Source of the DNA: Rhodococcus opacus | GTDB taxonomy: Bacteria; Actinomycetota; Actinomycetes; Mycobacteriales; Mycobacteriaceae | Length of the DNA stretch: 64,000 nucleotides | NCBI RefSeq assembly: GCF_012396235.1 | Contig: NZ_JAAXPA010000008.1 | Coordinates: forward strand, 248,001 to 312,000 | Direction of reading: 5' to 3' | Part shown: piece by piece, positions 1 through 12,406 of the stretch | Numbering within the stretch: position 1 is the stretch's first letter | Layout of the letters: every line of letters begins with the position of its first letter | Program-made: the position numbers and the translations under genes | Notes under the pieces: model-generated | Databases searched by the model: none | The model's input: only the letters and a program-made list of their open reading frames with translations | What the model was told of the DNA's origin: nothing

Positions 1-946
1 TTGCGGGAATCTGCAGTTCGTTCAGTTTGTCCGCGAGCGCGTGGGTGCACTGGTTGGTGGCCGCCTCGATGGCGCCGCCGAGGAGGATCTGGTTGGCGAG
101 CGTTCCGACGTCGCCGTTGATCCCCGGCCCGTTCAGCTGGTCGCCGGGCCCGGGCAGTCCGGATCCGTTGCTGACGTAGATGTCGAGTCCGCGCAGCTTC
201 TCCGCGTTGATGTACGGGTCGTTGGCCGTCCAGCCGGGGCCGTCTTCCGGTCCCCACATGTTGGAGGTGTCGCCGCCGCCGCGGCCCTCGACGACCAGCC
301 GCACGTACGTGCGGCCGGGGTCCGTGCTGGTCATCGCGCAGCCGCTGTAGGCGCCGACGCTCTCGTACAGGCCGGGAGCCGACTGCGCCAGGCTCAGCAC
401 GGAACTACCCGCCATCGAGATGCCGGCGATCGAGTTGACGCCGTTGGTGCCGAGCGCGGAATCGACGATCGGCGGAAGTTCCTGCGTGAGGAACGTCGTC
501 CACTTGTTGTTGCCCAGTTCCGGGTCGGTCTGCTCCCAGTCCGTGTAGTAACTGAACGCGCCCTCCATGGGCGTGACCACGTTGACGTTCTTGTCGGCGA
601 AGAAGTCGACGACATCGGTCCTGGCCTGCCACGTGGCGGAGTCCTCGCCGCCGCCCGCCCCGTTGAGCAGGTACAGCGTGGGCCTCGGTGCGCTCGTGTC
701 CGCGGGAGTGATGACCCGCAGTGGAATCTCCCGGTCCATGGAGGCCGAGTACACCTGCATGGTCAACTGCCGGTCGTCGATCTCGTCGGTGCTCACCAGG
801 TGGGAGCCACCGGCCGCGACACTGGCGTCTCCGGTCGGATCGGCGGAAGCGGACGCCTGGACTCCGAGGCACGGAATCGCCGCCGTCAGGGCGACCGCGA
901 GCGCGAGCCGCACCCCGTACCTACCCGCTGCAGTGCGGTTGACCAT
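1..946 (-). CDS. Antigen 85-type mycolyltransferase (C-terminus cut by window edge)
   Basis: Secreted esterase-fold enzyme expected to transfer mycolic acids onto trehalose, arabinogalactan or cell-wall proteins. The ATG at 946 follows GAAGGAG. The product opens with a Sec signal peptide (hydrophobic core at about residues 12-27, then an Ala-rich cleavage region ending ASASADP). It continues with the alpha/beta-hydrolase pattern of the family: an oxyanion-side YLLNGAGGG, an AFSYYTDWE segment typical of corynomycolyl/mycolyl transferases, and the nucleophile elbow GISMAGSS with the catalytic serine. The frame stays open to base 1, so the last part, with the acid and His of the triad, lies outside the window. 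Its upstream neighbour on the same strand is a 24-residue peptide gene, separated by a long hairpin. Which acceptor it uses cannot be told from sequence. Confidence 0.9.
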   Translation of the reverse strand, partial: MVNRTAAGRYGVRLALAVALTAAIPCLGVQASASADPTGDASVAAGGSHLVSTDEIDDRQLTMQVYSASMDREIPLRVITPADTSAPRPTLYLLNGAGGGEDSATWQARTDVVDFFADKNVNVVTPMEGAFSYYTDWEQTDPELGNNKWTTFLTQELPPIVDSALGTNGVNSIAGISMAGSSVLSLAQSAPGLYESVGAYSGCAMTSTDPGRTYVRLVVEGRGGGDTSNMWGPEDGPGWTANDPYINAEKLRGLDIYVSNGSGLPGPGDQLNGPGINGDVGTLANQILLGGAIEAATNQCTHALADKLNELQIPA

Positions 947-990
947 CGTTCTCCTTCGCTGCGACGTCACCTGCCCGACTCCGAAGAGGC

Positions 991-1032
991 GAGAGCTGGA
1001 GCCCACATGATGTCATGTGGACTCCAGCTCTC
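991..1032 (-). terminator. Long hairpin between the small peptide gene and the mycolyltransferase
   Basis: The two arms pair over about 20 bp with one mismatch (1002/1021) and a 2-nt loop (1011-1012). No long T-run follows on the minus strand. The position, 31 bp after the peptide stop and 45 bp before the mycolyltransferase start, suits a partial terminator or mRNA-stabilising hairpin that sets a high peptide to enzyme ratio. That role is inferred. Confidence 0.7.
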
Positions 1033-1063
1033 GTCGAGAAGTGGGGTCGAAACGGGGGTTTCC

Positions 1064-1138
1064 CTATTCCGCGACGGACCCGATGAAGTCGATCAGTGTG
1101 GTGAGCGCTTCGAGCAGAGTCAGAAAGCTGTCGGACAT
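1064..1138 (-). CDS. 24-residue amphipathic peptide, possible PorA/PorH-like cell-wall porin
   Basis: A very short gene: ATG at 1138, preceded by AAAAGGAG about 7 nt upstream, TAG at 1064-1066. The product starts MSDSFLTLLEALTT and ends in IGSVAE. It has no signal peptide and can form one amphipathic helix with Leu/Ile/Phe on one face and Asp/Glu/Ser/Thr on the other. In Corynebacterium glutamicum the porin peptides PorH and PorA (57 and 45 residues) have the same character, carry mycolic acid on serine, and are encoded next to groEL2. Here groEL2 is 1 kb away and a mycolyltransferase follows directly. The function is inferred from size, helix pattern and position. It is shorter than known PorA, and chance cannot be excluded, although the ribosome site and the flanking hairpin argue for a real gene. 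Confidence 0.55.
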   Translation of the reverse strand: MSDSFLTLLEALTTLIDFIGSVAE

Positions 1139-1727
1139 AGTATTACTCCTTTTCGACGCAGTGGATTTCGAACTTCCCCCCGCGATCAGGGGCTCCGTCA
1201 TTTGTACCCGAGTTTTCTCTTCGAATAAGCACAAAGTGGTAAACATTTGCGATCGTTGACTTAACGACGAACTCACGAATGAGTACTGGCTACTTCTCAA
1301 TTATCGCCTGAACATGCGCCTCTATCAGGTTATATAGCGTCACCACGACCTCCGGATCCACGTTCCCGTAATCGAGGAGCGACAGAACATACCTGATTGC
1401 ATTGTTTCCGGACTTTTTCTTGTCATTGCCCTTGAATCACCCGCCCGAGAATGAGGGTCGGCGAATTCGAATGTCTCTTCTTTTGCCGCGGTGAACGCAT
1501 CCGATTTGTCTCTAATTCAAAATTGATCGGCAAAAGTTTCTATCCTTACACCGAATCGCCCTGAAGTGTGGGATATCGAGTTCATCGGCGCGGCGCGGAC
1601 ACGAGAACGATCGACCCCGAGGCACGAACAGCGAGCGGTATGGAGCGGGCACTCAGGGTGAAAGACCAGGGTCGGGATCGGGGTACATCCCGATGTGCCG
1701 GCAGGTCTCGCCCAACAGAATGGGAGC
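1139..1727. other. AT-rich intergenic region
   Basis: About 590 bp of clearly lower G+C than the surroundings, especially 1200-1560. It must hold the promoter of the small peptide gene (minus) and that of the PspC-domain gene (plus). No tRNA or clear structured RNA was seen. One possible degraded reading frame on the minus strand is listed separately. Confidence 0.5.
1290..1516 (-). pseudogene. Possible degraded or frameshifted small ORF
   Basis: Two adjoining open stretches on the minus strand read like protein although neither has a good start. From 1516 one frame gives a segment containing AAKEETFEFADPHS. At the run of five A (minus strand, 1414-1418) a -1 shift enters a second frame containing NNAIRYVLSLLDYGNVDPEV, which ends LIEAHVQAIIEK and a TAG at 1290-1292. 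The second frame alone could start at GTG 1361 and encode 23 residues. I recognise no family. It may be a relic of a low-GC gene, a real short peptide, or chance. Confidence 0.25.
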
Positions 1728-1934
1728 ATGACATTCGAGAGCAACACTCCCCGCCAGTTCACCCGTTCCGACAACCAGAAGATGCTCGCGGGCGTCTGCG
1801 GCGGCATCGCCGAATACTTCTCGGTGGACGTCAACCTCGTCCGGCTGCTCACCGTGGTCGCCACGCTGGTCACCGGCGGCACCGCGGCCCTCGTCTACCT
1901 CGCCGCCTGGATGCTGATGCCGGCCGGACACTGA
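1728..1934 (+). CDS. PspC-domain small membrane protein
   Basis: A 68-residue protein with the PspC fold. A short hydrophilic N-terminus is followed by MLAGVCGGIAEYFSVDVNLVR and one C-terminal membrane helix ending in AAWMLMPA, which is the complete stand-alone PspC domain. PspC proteins sense or buffer envelope stress at the inner membrane. In actinobacteria such single-domain forms are common, and their partners are often unknown. The ATG at 1728 after GGGAG is preferred to an upstream in-frame start at 1695. It faces groEL2 and ends before two hairpins that can terminate both genes. Confidence 0.85.
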   Translation: MTFESNTPRQFTRSDNQKMLAGVCGGIAEYFSVDVNLVRLLTVVATLVTGGTAALVYLAAWMLMPAGH

Positions 1935-2038
1935 CCCGGGCGACACCGAAAAGCACTGTGGCCGTGAAACGAATCCACGGCCACTGCCGACAGGAGATCT
2001 GCCGACGCGCACACGGGAAGGGGCGGGTCACCGACACG

Positions 2039-2077
2039 AAAGAGCCCGGGACACCAGATGGTGTCCCGGGCTCTTCG
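2039..2077. terminator. Bidirectional hairpin terminator
   Basis: An inverted repeat of about 16 bp (arm AAGAGCCCGGGACACC and its complement, tiny loop) between the convergent PspC gene and groEL2. It can serve both strands. Confidence 0.75.
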
Positions 2078-2091
2078 AGCACTTCGTGCCC

Positions 2092-2131
2092 GTGAGTGGT
2101 AGGCGAGTCCGAGGACTCCTCAACCACTCAC
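2092..2131 (-). terminator. groEL2 terminator hairpin
   Basis: Arms GTGAGTGGT/ACCACTCAC enclose an inner GAGTCC/GGACTC stem 18 bp past the groEL2 stop. With the next hairpin it forms a tandem termination region. Confidence 0.7.
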
Positions 2132-2148
2132 AGGAGGCGTAGCCGCCT

Positions 2149-5416
<3,268 letters not shown>

Positions 5417-5448
5417 GACAGGAGCCTATCCGCGCGGCTCGGACGGTG

Positions 5449-6342
5449 TCACTGCCGAGCCCGGCAGACGAGGACGGGACAGGGAGCGTGGTGCACCAGA
5501 TTCTGGCTGACGGATCCGAGCAGGGCACCCAGCACCTTGCCGCGGCCGTGGCTTCCGACCACCAGCAGTTGCGCCCGCGCCGCGTGCCGCAGCAGGACGT
5601 CGGCGGACACCCCCTGCGTCGTCACCGCGTTCACCGGCACGTCCGGGTACTCGTCCCGGATACCGGCGAGGCATTCGGACACGATGGCCTTCTCCCCTTC
5701 CTCGTAGGCGGTCCAGTCCACGTACTTCGACGCATGGGCGAGCCCGTGCTGCTTCTCGCCGCTCCACGCGTGCACCACGTCCAGACCGACGCCGAACGCG
5801 GACGCGAGTGCGAACGCCTCCTCGACGGCCTTCTCGCTGACCTGGCTGCCGTCCACGCCGACGACGATCGGGCGGGTGTCCGGTGCCGCCGTCGCGGGCT
5901 CTCCCCGGACGACCGCGACGGGGCTGTGCGCGTGATTGACCGTGCGGAGCACGGTGGACCCGAGGAGGTAGTCGGTGACCGCGCCCGCACCCTGCGCACC
6001 GAGCGCCACGATCCGCGCCGCCCTCGACAACTCGATCAGGTGGGACGCCGCCGCGCCCGATCGGACGTCGCGCTCGACGGCGAGTCCGGGATGGTCCTGC
6101 AAGACGGCGGCGGTGGTGGCGTCGAGCATCGAGTTGCCGTCCTCGCGCAGTTCCTGGATGAACTGGGCGTCGATCATCATCGCGGTGCCGTTGTAGAACG
6201 TGGCCTCGTCGGGGTACGTGTGGGCGAGCAGGAGTGGGGCGTCGAGCCGGACCGCCGTGCCCGCGGCCCAGCGCGCCGCGTCGAGCGCGGCGCGGGAACC
6301 ATCGACGCCGACGACCACGGGCGCCCCTGCATGTTCGCTCAT
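5449..6342 (-). CDS. Universal stress protein, two tandem UspA domains
   Basis: A 297-residue cytoplasmic protein made of two UspA repeats. The first begins VVVGVDGSRAALDAARW and the second, near residue 155, begins IVVGVDGSQVSEKAVEEA. Both close with the nucleotide-binding pattern: VALGAQGAGAVTDYLLGSTV in the first and VVGSHGRGKVLGALLGSVSQ in the second. This G-2X-G-9X-G(S/T) layout marks ATP-binding Usp proteins, which in actinobacteria are often induced by hypoxia or stationary phase. The order alcohol dehydrogenase - usp - HAD phosphatase on one strand, with short gaps, suggests a small stress-related operon. The exact role is not inferable. Confidence 0.93.
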   Translation of the reverse strand: MSEHAGAPVVVGVDGSRAALDAARWAAGTAVRLDAPLLLAHTYPDEATFYNGTAMMIDAQFIQELREDGNSMLDATTAAVLQDHPGLAVERDVRSGAAASHLIELSRAARIVALGAQGAGAVTDYLLGSTVLRTVNHAHSPVAVVRGEPATAAPDTRPIVVGVDGSQVSEKAVEEAFALASAFGVGLDVVHAWSGEKQHGLAHASKYVDWTAYEEGEKAIVSECLAGIRDEYPDVPVNAVTTQGVSADVLLRHAARAQLLVVGSHGRGKVLGALLGSVSQNLVHHAPCPVLVCRARQ

Positions 6343-6354
6343 ATCTGTCTCCCT

Positions 6355-7386
6355 CTACGGCTCGAGAACTGCTGCACCGCTGAACTTTCCGCCGGCCAGG
6401 TCACGCAGGGCCCGGTCGGCGCGGTCGAGTGGGTACGGGTGGATGTCGATACTCAGCCGGTGTTCCGCTGCGATGCGCAGGAATTCGACGGAATCCGAAC
6501 GGGTATTGGCGGTGACGCTGCGGATCTGCCGTTCCCGGAACAGATGCCTCTGATACTCGAGCGCGGGGATGTCGGAGAGGTGGATCCCCGCGACGGCGAG
6601 GGTGCCGCCGTCGGCGAGCGCCTCCATCGCGACGGGCACCAGATCGCCCACCGGGGCGAACAGAATCGCGGAGTCGAGGGGTTCCGGCGGCACGTCGCGC
6701 ACTCCCTGCACGGACGCCGCCCCGAGTCGCTGCGCCAGCGCACGGGCCTCCGCCCCACGCGTCATGACGTGCACCCGGGCGCCGCGGATCGACGCGACCT
6801 GGGCGGTGAGGTGCGCGCTGCCGCCGAACCCGTAGAGGCCCAGTGCACCGCCGTCGGGGACCGCGGCACGTTCGAGTGCGCGGTAGCCGATGATCCCGGC
6901 GCACAGCAGTGGTGCGAGTTCGGTGTCCGTGTAGCCGTCCGGCAGGTGCAGCGCGTAGTCGGCCGGGACCGTCGCGAATTCGGCGTATCCGCCGTCCGCA
7001 TCCCAACCCGTGTATTGCGACTGCCTGCACAGGTTCTCCGAACCGCGCAGGCAGGCCGCGCAGTGTCCGCAGGTGTGACGCAGCCAGGCGATACCCACCC
7101 GGTCGCCGACAGCGAAGGTCCCCGACACCGAATCACCCAGTGCGGCAACCTCCCCCACCACCTCGTGGCCGGGAATCACCCGGGACCGGTGCACGGGCAG
7201 GTCACCTTCGGTCACGTGCAGGTCGGTGCGGCACACTCCGCACGCCAGCACCTTCACGAGAAGTTCGCCCGGTCCCGGCTCGGGAACGGCCTCACGTCCG
7301 AGTTCCAGGGGGTGGCCCGCGACGGGGCCGGGCGCGACCACGCGCCACGCGGCCATCGTTCCGGGTCCGCCCTGCGCCGCCGCCAT
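6355..7386 (-). CDS. Zinc-dependent alcohol dehydrogenase
   Basis: Medium-chain dehydrogenase/reductase of about 333-343 residues that oxidises alcohols or reduces aldehydes with NAD(P). The catalytic zinc ligands lie in GVCRTDLH and PGHEVVGE, the structural zinc loop is [15 protein letters not shown], and the Rossmann segment is [12 protein letters not shown], where the usual GxGxxG reads GFGGSA. The frame extends upstream across the divergent regulator gene, so the start is either ATG 7386 or ATG 7356. The product of the latter begins MAAWRV like many relatives. Ribosome sites are weak for both, and I give the longer. The gene ends 12 bp before the usp start and is divergent from a PucR regulator 117 bp away. 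Confidence 0.9.
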   Translation of the reverse strand: MAAAQGGPGTMAAWRVVAPGPVAGHPLELGREAVPEPGPGELLVKVLACGVCRTDLHVTEGDLPVHRSRVIPGHEVVGEVAALGDSVSGTFAVGDRVGIAWLRHTCGHCAACLRGSENLCRQSQYTGWDADGGYAEFATVPADYALHLPDGYTDTELAPLLCAGIIGYRALERAAVPDGGALGLYGFGGSAHLTAQVASIRGARVHVMTRGAEARALAQRLGAASVQGVRDVPPEPLDSAILFAPVGDLVPVAMEALADGGTLAVAGIHLSDIPALEYQRHLFRERQIRSVTANTRSDSVEFLRIAAEHRLSIDIHPYPLDRADRALRDLAGGKFSGAAVLEP

Positions 7387-7503
7387 ACCCCCACAATGCC
7401 CGTGCGGGGTGGCCACCGCCAGGACCCGGAGGCTCGTGTCTCGAGGACACGGTGTCGCGGCGAAGACCGGGCCGGACCGTCCCCGGCAACTAGGCTCCCA
7501 GAC

Positions 7504-8664
7504 ATGGACCTGCGCGGTGAAGACCTGTTCACGGTGGCGGGGTCGCTGGCCGAGCTGATCGGCGCGCCGATCACGATCGAGGACGAGAACTCGACGGTTC
7601 TGGCCTATTCGAGCGGCGAGCAGGCCGTGGACCAAGCCCGCATCGAGACCATCCTGGGACGGCAGGTGCCCGGGAAGTACCGGCAGCTCCTCGCGGACGC
7701 CGGTGTCTTCGAACGCCTGCATCGCGACACCGACGTCTTCTACGTGGACATGCGGATGCCGAACATGACTCCCCGCGCGGTGATCGCGGTGCGGGACGCG
7801 GGACGCTCGGTCGGGTCCATCTGGGCGGCGATGACGTCCGCCCCCACCCCGGAACAGGAATCGATCCTGCGGTCCGCGGTCCCCGTCGTCGCCGAACACA
7901 TCGCGGCGGAGCGGGAACGGGTGGACGTGACGCGCCGGATGCAGGTCGATCGGGTGCGCGCACTGATCAACGGTGGCGAGCCCGCCTTCCGTGCCGCCGA
8001 CGACCTCCGGCTGGAGGGAAGGCTGACCGTCGCGGCGGCCGCCCCGGTCGCGGTCGGGCGCCCACTGCCGTCCGGCTTGCTCGCCTCCCTCGGCCTGTAC
8101 CTCGACACGTTGGCGGTCGATTCGGTCGCCGCCCAGCTCGACGACGTCATCTATGTGGTCATCGCCGCATCGGAGAAGGACGTCCGGCGCCTCGCCGAGA
8201 ATTTCCTCGGTCGCGCCCGCAGCGGGGCCGCGTTCGTGGTCGCCGTCGGACGCGAAGTGACGACGGCGAGCCAGGCTCACCTGTCGCGGGGGGACGCCGA
8301 CCGGGTCCTCACCGTCCTGCAGCACGCCCGGTCCGGCGGTGTCGTCGGTTCGATGCGGGACAGTCTCGCGTCGGTGCTGGCGTTGCGCGTCGCGGACATC
8401 TTCGACGGCCTGGGCGAGCTCACCCCGCTCGCCGCGCTGACCCGGCACGACGAGCAGCACGGTACCGATCTCGTGGCCACGGCCCGTGCCTTCCTGGCCC
8501 ATGGCGGCGATGTCGCCGATGCGGCGGCCGCACTGCACGTGCACCCCAACACTCTGAGGAACCGGCTGCGACGCTGCGTCGATTCGTGCGACGTGGACCT
8601 GACCGACGCGGACACCCGGCTCATCCTGATGTTGCATCTGAAGCTGACGGGACTGCGGATGTGA
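7504..8664 (+). CDS. PucR-family transcriptional regulator
   Basis: A 386-residue regulator. The N-terminal part (about 1-140) looks like a GAF/PAS-type sensor. The C-terminal 60 residues hold the PucR helix-turn-helix, [20 protein letters not shown] followed by [17 protein letters not shown]. PucR proteins usually control amino-acid, purine or alcohol catabolic genes next to them. Two candidates flank this one: the divergent alcohol dehydrogenase and the downstream DadA-like oxidoreductase 85 bp away on the same strand. The ATG at 7504 lies between them. The effector is unknown. Confidence 0.9.
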   Translation: MDLRGEDLFTVAGSLAELIGAPITIEDENSTVLAYSSGEQAVDQARIETILGRQVPGKYRQLLADAGVFERLHRDTDVFYVDMRMPNMTPRAVIAVRDAGRSVGSIWAAMTSAPTPEQESILRSAVPVVAEHIAAERERVDVTRRMQVDRVRALINGGEPAFRAADDLRLEGRLTVAAAAPVAVGRPLPSGLLASLGLYLDTLAVDSVAAQLDDVIYVVIAASEKDVRRLAENFLGRARSGAAFVVAVGREVTTASQAHLSRGDADRVLTVLQHARSGGVVGSMRDSLASVLALRVADIFDGLGELTPLAALTRHDEQHGTDLVATARAFLAHGGDVADAAAALHVHPNTLRNRLRRCVDSCDVDLTDADTRLILMLHLKLTGLRM

Positions 8665-8749
8665 CCCCTGGCCGATTGCACAGGGGTCACTGTCCGGGAC
8701 TGGCCGAACGGCTACTCCCCCGGCGCCGTCGCCGACCGATGATGGAGTC

Positions 8750-10006
8750 ATGAGCACAGTGCAGCGCCCTGACCATGTCGCGATCGTCGGAGCAGGCGTC
8801 GTCGGATTGTCCACGGCGTGGTTCCTTCAGGAGCGTGGCGTGCGCGTCACGGTCGTCGACCGGCACGGTGTCGCGTCGGACGCGTCCTGGGGCAATGCGG
8901 GTTGGCTCGCACCGGCATTGACGTTGCCGCTGCCCGAGCCCGCCGTGTTGAAGTACGGGCTGCGCGCGATGCTGAATCCGTCGTCGCCGGTCTACGTTCC
9001 GTTCACGACCGATCTGCGCCTGGTGCGTTTCCTCGTCGGCTTCGCGCGGCACTGCACACCCTCCCGGTGGGCGGACGCGATGACGGTATTCGCCGAGGTC
9101 AACCGGATCTCCCTGGGCGCCTACGACGAACTCGCGGACGGCGGCGTGCGGGAGCACACCCATCTCGCCGACCCGTTCCTCACCGCATTCAAGTCGGACG
9201 AGGACCGCGAAGCGCTCGTCGACGAATTCCGTCACGTCGAGGCCGCCGGCGGGGAGGTCGAGTACGACCGCGTCGACAGGGACGAGATCCACTCTCTCGA
9301 GCCGAGTCTCGGTAACGGTGTGCACTCCGGTCTGAGGCTGCGCAACCAGCGCTTCATCGACCCGCCGCGCTTCGTGCACTCACTCGCCGACGCCGTCCGG
9401 GCCCGTGGCGGCGAGATCAGGTCCGGCTTCGACGTGACGGCTGTGCAGGATCGGGGACAGTCAGGGGTCCGGCTGGTCTCGGCCACCGGCGACGCGGTAG
9501 CCGCCGATGCCGTCGTCATCGCCAGCGGCGCGCGCCTCAATGCACTCGCCCGCCCGTTCGGTGTCCGCGCCCTCGTGCAGGCCGGCCGCGGCTACAGCTT
9601 CAGCGTCCAGCCCCAGCAGATGCCGAAGAACCCGATCTACTTCCCCACCCAGCGAGTGGCGTGCACGCCCTTGCAGGACCGTTTCCGCGTCGCCGGAATG
9701 ATGGAATTCCGTAGTCCCGACGCACCTCTCGACCCGCGCCGGGTACAGGCGATCATCGAGGCCGCGACGCCCATGTTCACCGGCATCGACTGGGAATCGC
9801 GTCGGGAGGAGTGGGTCGGGTCCCGGCCCTGCACCACCGACGGACTTCCGCTCGTCGGCGCCACCCGCTCCCCCCGCGTGCACGTGGCGGGCGGTCACGG
9901 AATGTGGGGCATCGCGCTGGGGCCGCTCACCGGACGCATGCTGGCCGACTCCATGACCGGCGGCGAGGTTCCCGGTGTCATGCGGCATTTCGACCCGCTG
10001 CGCTGA
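8750..10006 (+). CDS. FAD-dependent D-amino acid dehydrogenase (DadA-like)
   Basis: A 418-residue flavoprotein of the DAO family, expected to oxidise a D-amino acid or related amine to the keto acid and pass electrons to the membrane chain. The FAD-binding GxGxxG motif is at the start ([15 protein letters not shown]), followed by the DadA-typical [15 protein letters not shown]. The C-terminal FAD contact lies in [19 protein letters not shown] with the preceding [12 protein letters not shown]. The length is close to the DadA family. The PucR regulator just upstream is a plausible controller. Substrate specificity is inferred only from family; related enzymes use proline or sarcosine. Confidence 0.88.
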   Translation: MSTVQRPDHVAIVGAGVVGLSTAWFLQERGVRVTVVDRHGVASDASWGNAGWLAPALTLPLPEPAVLKYGLRAMLNPSSPVYVPFTTDLRLVRFLVGFARHCTPSRWADAMTVFAEVNRISLGAYDELADGGVREHTHLADPFLTAFKSDEDREALVDEFRHVEAAGGEVEYDRVDRDEIHSLEPSLGNGVHSGLRLRNQRFIDPPRFVHSLADAVRARGGEIRSGFDVTAVQDRGQSGVRLVSATGDAVAADAVVIASGARLNALARPFGVRALVQAGRGYSFSVQPQQMPKNPIYFPTQRVACTPLQDRFRVAGMMEFRSPDAPLDPRRVQAIIEAATPMFTGIDWESRREEWVGSRPCTTDGLPLVGATRSPRVHVAGGHGMWGIALGPLTGRMLADSMTGGEVPGVMRHFDPLR

Positions 10007-10013
10007 GCGCGGC

Positions 10014-10788
10014 TCAGGAACGGGATGCCCAGAATCTGCGCAATTCGACGACCAGTTCGCGCGACCGCTCGCCGGGGAAGAACAACTTGCCACCCCGGAT
10101 CTCCACGACTTCCCGCGCTCCCGGGATGAGGTCGCGCAGCCAGTAGGCCCACTTCGTCCGGAAGAACACGTCCCCGGTGCCCCACACGACGAGTGTGGGC
10201 ACCTTGAGTGCCGCAAGGTCCGACTCGACCGCGAGCAGGTCGCGTGGATGGAGGGACACGTTCTGATACCCACTGCCGTACAACAACTTGCGAGCCCTCG
10301 ACACGTTCCTCGCCAGCGGTCGCGCAATCCGGGCGAGCAGTCCCGCCCGGGCGAGCAGCACGGCGGGAAGGAACGCCTTCGGCGGCACGTTGTCATGGGT
10401 TTCGCAGTTCGTCAACGTCAGCGACGACAACATATCGGGGTGCCGGGCCGCGAAGATCTGCGCGACCGCCCCACCGGTGTCGTTGGCGACGACGTCGACC
10501 TTCGACAGCCCCAGCGCGTCGCACGTGGCCGCGACCACGTCGGCGAGTGCGCCGAGGGTGAAGTCCCTGATCGGGCGCGGCGGGGGTGTGACCGTGCAGC
10601 GGGAGGTCGAGCGCGACGCACCGCCGTTCTCCCTCGAGTTGACGGATCACGTTGCGCCAGAGGTAGCCGGAGGTCCCGACACCGTGAATGAAGAAGGCCA
10701 CAGGGCCGGTGCCGGAATCGAGGCAGCTCACCGGACCACGGTCCGTGTCGACGGCCTTCCTTCGTGTGTCGAACTCCGCGAGAGTCAT
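10014..10788 (-). pseudogene. Alpha/beta hydrolase, frameshifted
   Basis: The gene is split between two frames. The N-terminal part starts at ATG 10788 (AGGAG 9 nt upstream) and reads VAFFIHGVGTSGYLWRNVI up to LDLPLHGHTPAAPDQ. The rest, starting DFTLGALADVVAATC, continues in another frame and includes DVVANDTGGAVAQ and VPTLVVWGTGD. One extra base in the CCC run at 10565-10567 (GGG on the coding strand) explains the shift; removing it restores about 257 codons. The nucleophile elbow has Asp (ANDTGG), as in haloalkane dehalogenases and epoxide hydrolases, rather than Ser. It is either a recent pseudogene or a single-base sequence error. It lies next to hutH on the same strand. Confidence 0.82.
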
Positions 10789-10858
10789 GAGGACCATCTC
10801 CTGCATTCCACCGTAGTTCGCAAAGCTCGAGGCATCAACGGGCCGCGGGGCACGCCGC

Positions 10859-12406
10859 TCAGTCCAGCTTTCCCACCACCGTCTCCGCGCTCGCGACCAG
10901 CGCGCCGGAGGCCGCGAGGGTGACCGCGGCCTCGATTTCCGGCGCGAGGTGACGGTCGGTTCCCGGTCCGGGAACGTGCTCGCGGATCGTGTCCCGCACC
11001 GCACCCGTCGCGGGCGACGGCGCCAGCGGGGCACGCAGGTCCAGCGCACGAGCGGCCGTCAACGCCTCGATCGCCAGGACCCGGGTCAGTCCGTCGACCG
11101 CCCGGCGCAGCTTCCGGGCGGCCGACCACCCCATCGACACGTGGTCCTCCTGCATCGCCGACGACGGAATCGAGTCCACACTCGCCGGCGCCGCCAGCCG
11201 CTTCAGCTCCGAGACGATCGCCGCCTGGGTGTACTGCGCGATCATGTGGCCGCTGTCCACCCCCGGATCGTCGGCCAGAAACGGGGGCAGCCCGTGATTG
11301 CGGGCGACGTCGAGGAAGCGGTCGGTGCGGCGCTCGCTCATGCTCGCCACGTCCGCGACGACGATGGCCAGGAAGTCCAGCACGTATCCGACCGGCGCCC
11401 CGTGGAAATTGCCGTTCGACTCCACCCGCCCGTCCAGCGTGACCACCGGATTGTCGATTGCGCTCGCCAGTTCCCACGACGCCACCCGCTCGGCGTGCGC
11501 GAGCGTGTCCCGCGCCGCCCCGGCCACCTGCGGCGCGCACCGCAACGAGTAGGCGTCCTGGACCACGGTGCAGCTGGGATTGGCGTGGCTCTGCACGATC
11601 TCCGAGCCGGCGAGCAACCGGACCATGTTCGCGGCGGCGCGGGCCTGTCCGGGGTGCGGCCGGAGCGCCTGCAGATCGGGGGCGAACACCTTGTCGGTGC
11701 CGAGCAGCCCCTCCACACTCATCGCCGCTGTGACGTCGGCCAGACGCAGCAGCCCGTGCAGGTCCTCGCACGCCAGCAGCAGCATGCCGAGCATGCCGTC
11801 GGTGCCGTTGATGAGGGCCAGCCCCTCCTTCTCCGCGAGGACTACCGGTGCGATACCGGCGGCGGACAGCGCCTTCGCAGCCGGCATCGATTCGCCGTCC
11901 GCGTCCCGCACCGTGCCCTCACCGATCACCGCGAGCGCGACATGGGCCAGCGGCGCCAGATCGCCGGAGCACCCGAGGCTGCCGTATTCGTGGACCACCG
12001 GAGTGATCCCCGCCGACAGGAGCGACGCGTAGACCTGCGCGACTTCCGGCCGCGCGCCGGTCCTGCCGGTGGCCAGGGTCGACAACCGCAGCAGCATGAG
12101 GGCACGCACGACCTCACGTTCCAACTCGGGGCCATTTCCGGCGGCATGCGAGCGCACCAGACTGCGCTGCAGCTGCGTCCGCAGCGCAGAGGGTATGTGC
12201 CGGGTGGCGAGGGCCCCGAAACCCGTCGAGATCCCATACACGGGCTTCGGATCCTCGGCCAGCGCCTCGATGCGCTTCCGGGTTTCCGCCATGGCCGACA
12301 TCGCGTCCCGCGAGATCCGCACCGGCGCGCCGAGACGTGCCACCCGGATCACTTCTTCGGCGGAGACCGCTCCGGTTCCGACAACGACAGACTCTTCGGC
12401 TCCCAC
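10859..12406 (-). CDS. hutH: Histidine ammonia-lyase
   Basis: A 515-residue enzyme that deaminates L-histidine to urocanate, the first step of histidine breakdown. The family lines are all present: YGISTGFGALATRHI, LVRSHAAGNG, LINGTDGMLG, ESNGNFHG and SSAMQEDHVSMGW. The MIO cofactor triad lies in YGSLGCSGDLAPLAH, so it forms from Cys-Ser-Gly rather than the common Ala-Ser-Gly. The start is GTG 12406. No hutU, hutI or hutG is nearby, so this is an isolated hut gene. Its substrate could also be another aromatic amino acid, but the overall pattern fits histidine. Confidence 0.93.
   Translation of the reverse strand: MGAEESVVVGTGAVSAEEVIRVARLGAPVRISRDAMSAMAETRKRIEALAEDPKPVYGISTGFGALATRHIPSALRTQLQRSLVRSHAAGNGPELEREVVRALMLLRLSTLATGRTGARPEVAQVYASLLSAGITPVVHEYGSLGCSGDLAPLAHVALAVIGEGTVRDADGESMPAAKALSAAGIAPVVLAEKEGLALINGTDGMLGMLLLACEDLHGLLRLADVTAAMSVEGLLGTDKVFAPDLQALRPHPGQARAAANMVRLLAGSEIVQSHANPSCTVVQDAYSLRCAPQVAGAARDTLAHAERVASWELASAIDNPVVTLDGRVESNGNFHGAPVGYVLDFLAIVVADVASMSERRTDRFLDVARNHGLPPFLADDPGVDSGHMIAQYTQAAIVSELKRLAAPASVDSIPSSAMQEDHVSMGWSAARKLRRAVDGLTRVLAIEALTAARALDLRAPLAPSPATGAVRDTIREHVPGPGTDRHLAPEIEAAVTLAASGALVASAETVVGKLD

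Noticed and set aside
41..1228. Long plus-strand open frame (395 codons)
   Set aside because: Antisense to the mycolyltransferase; composition Arg/Val/Gly-rich and no domain.
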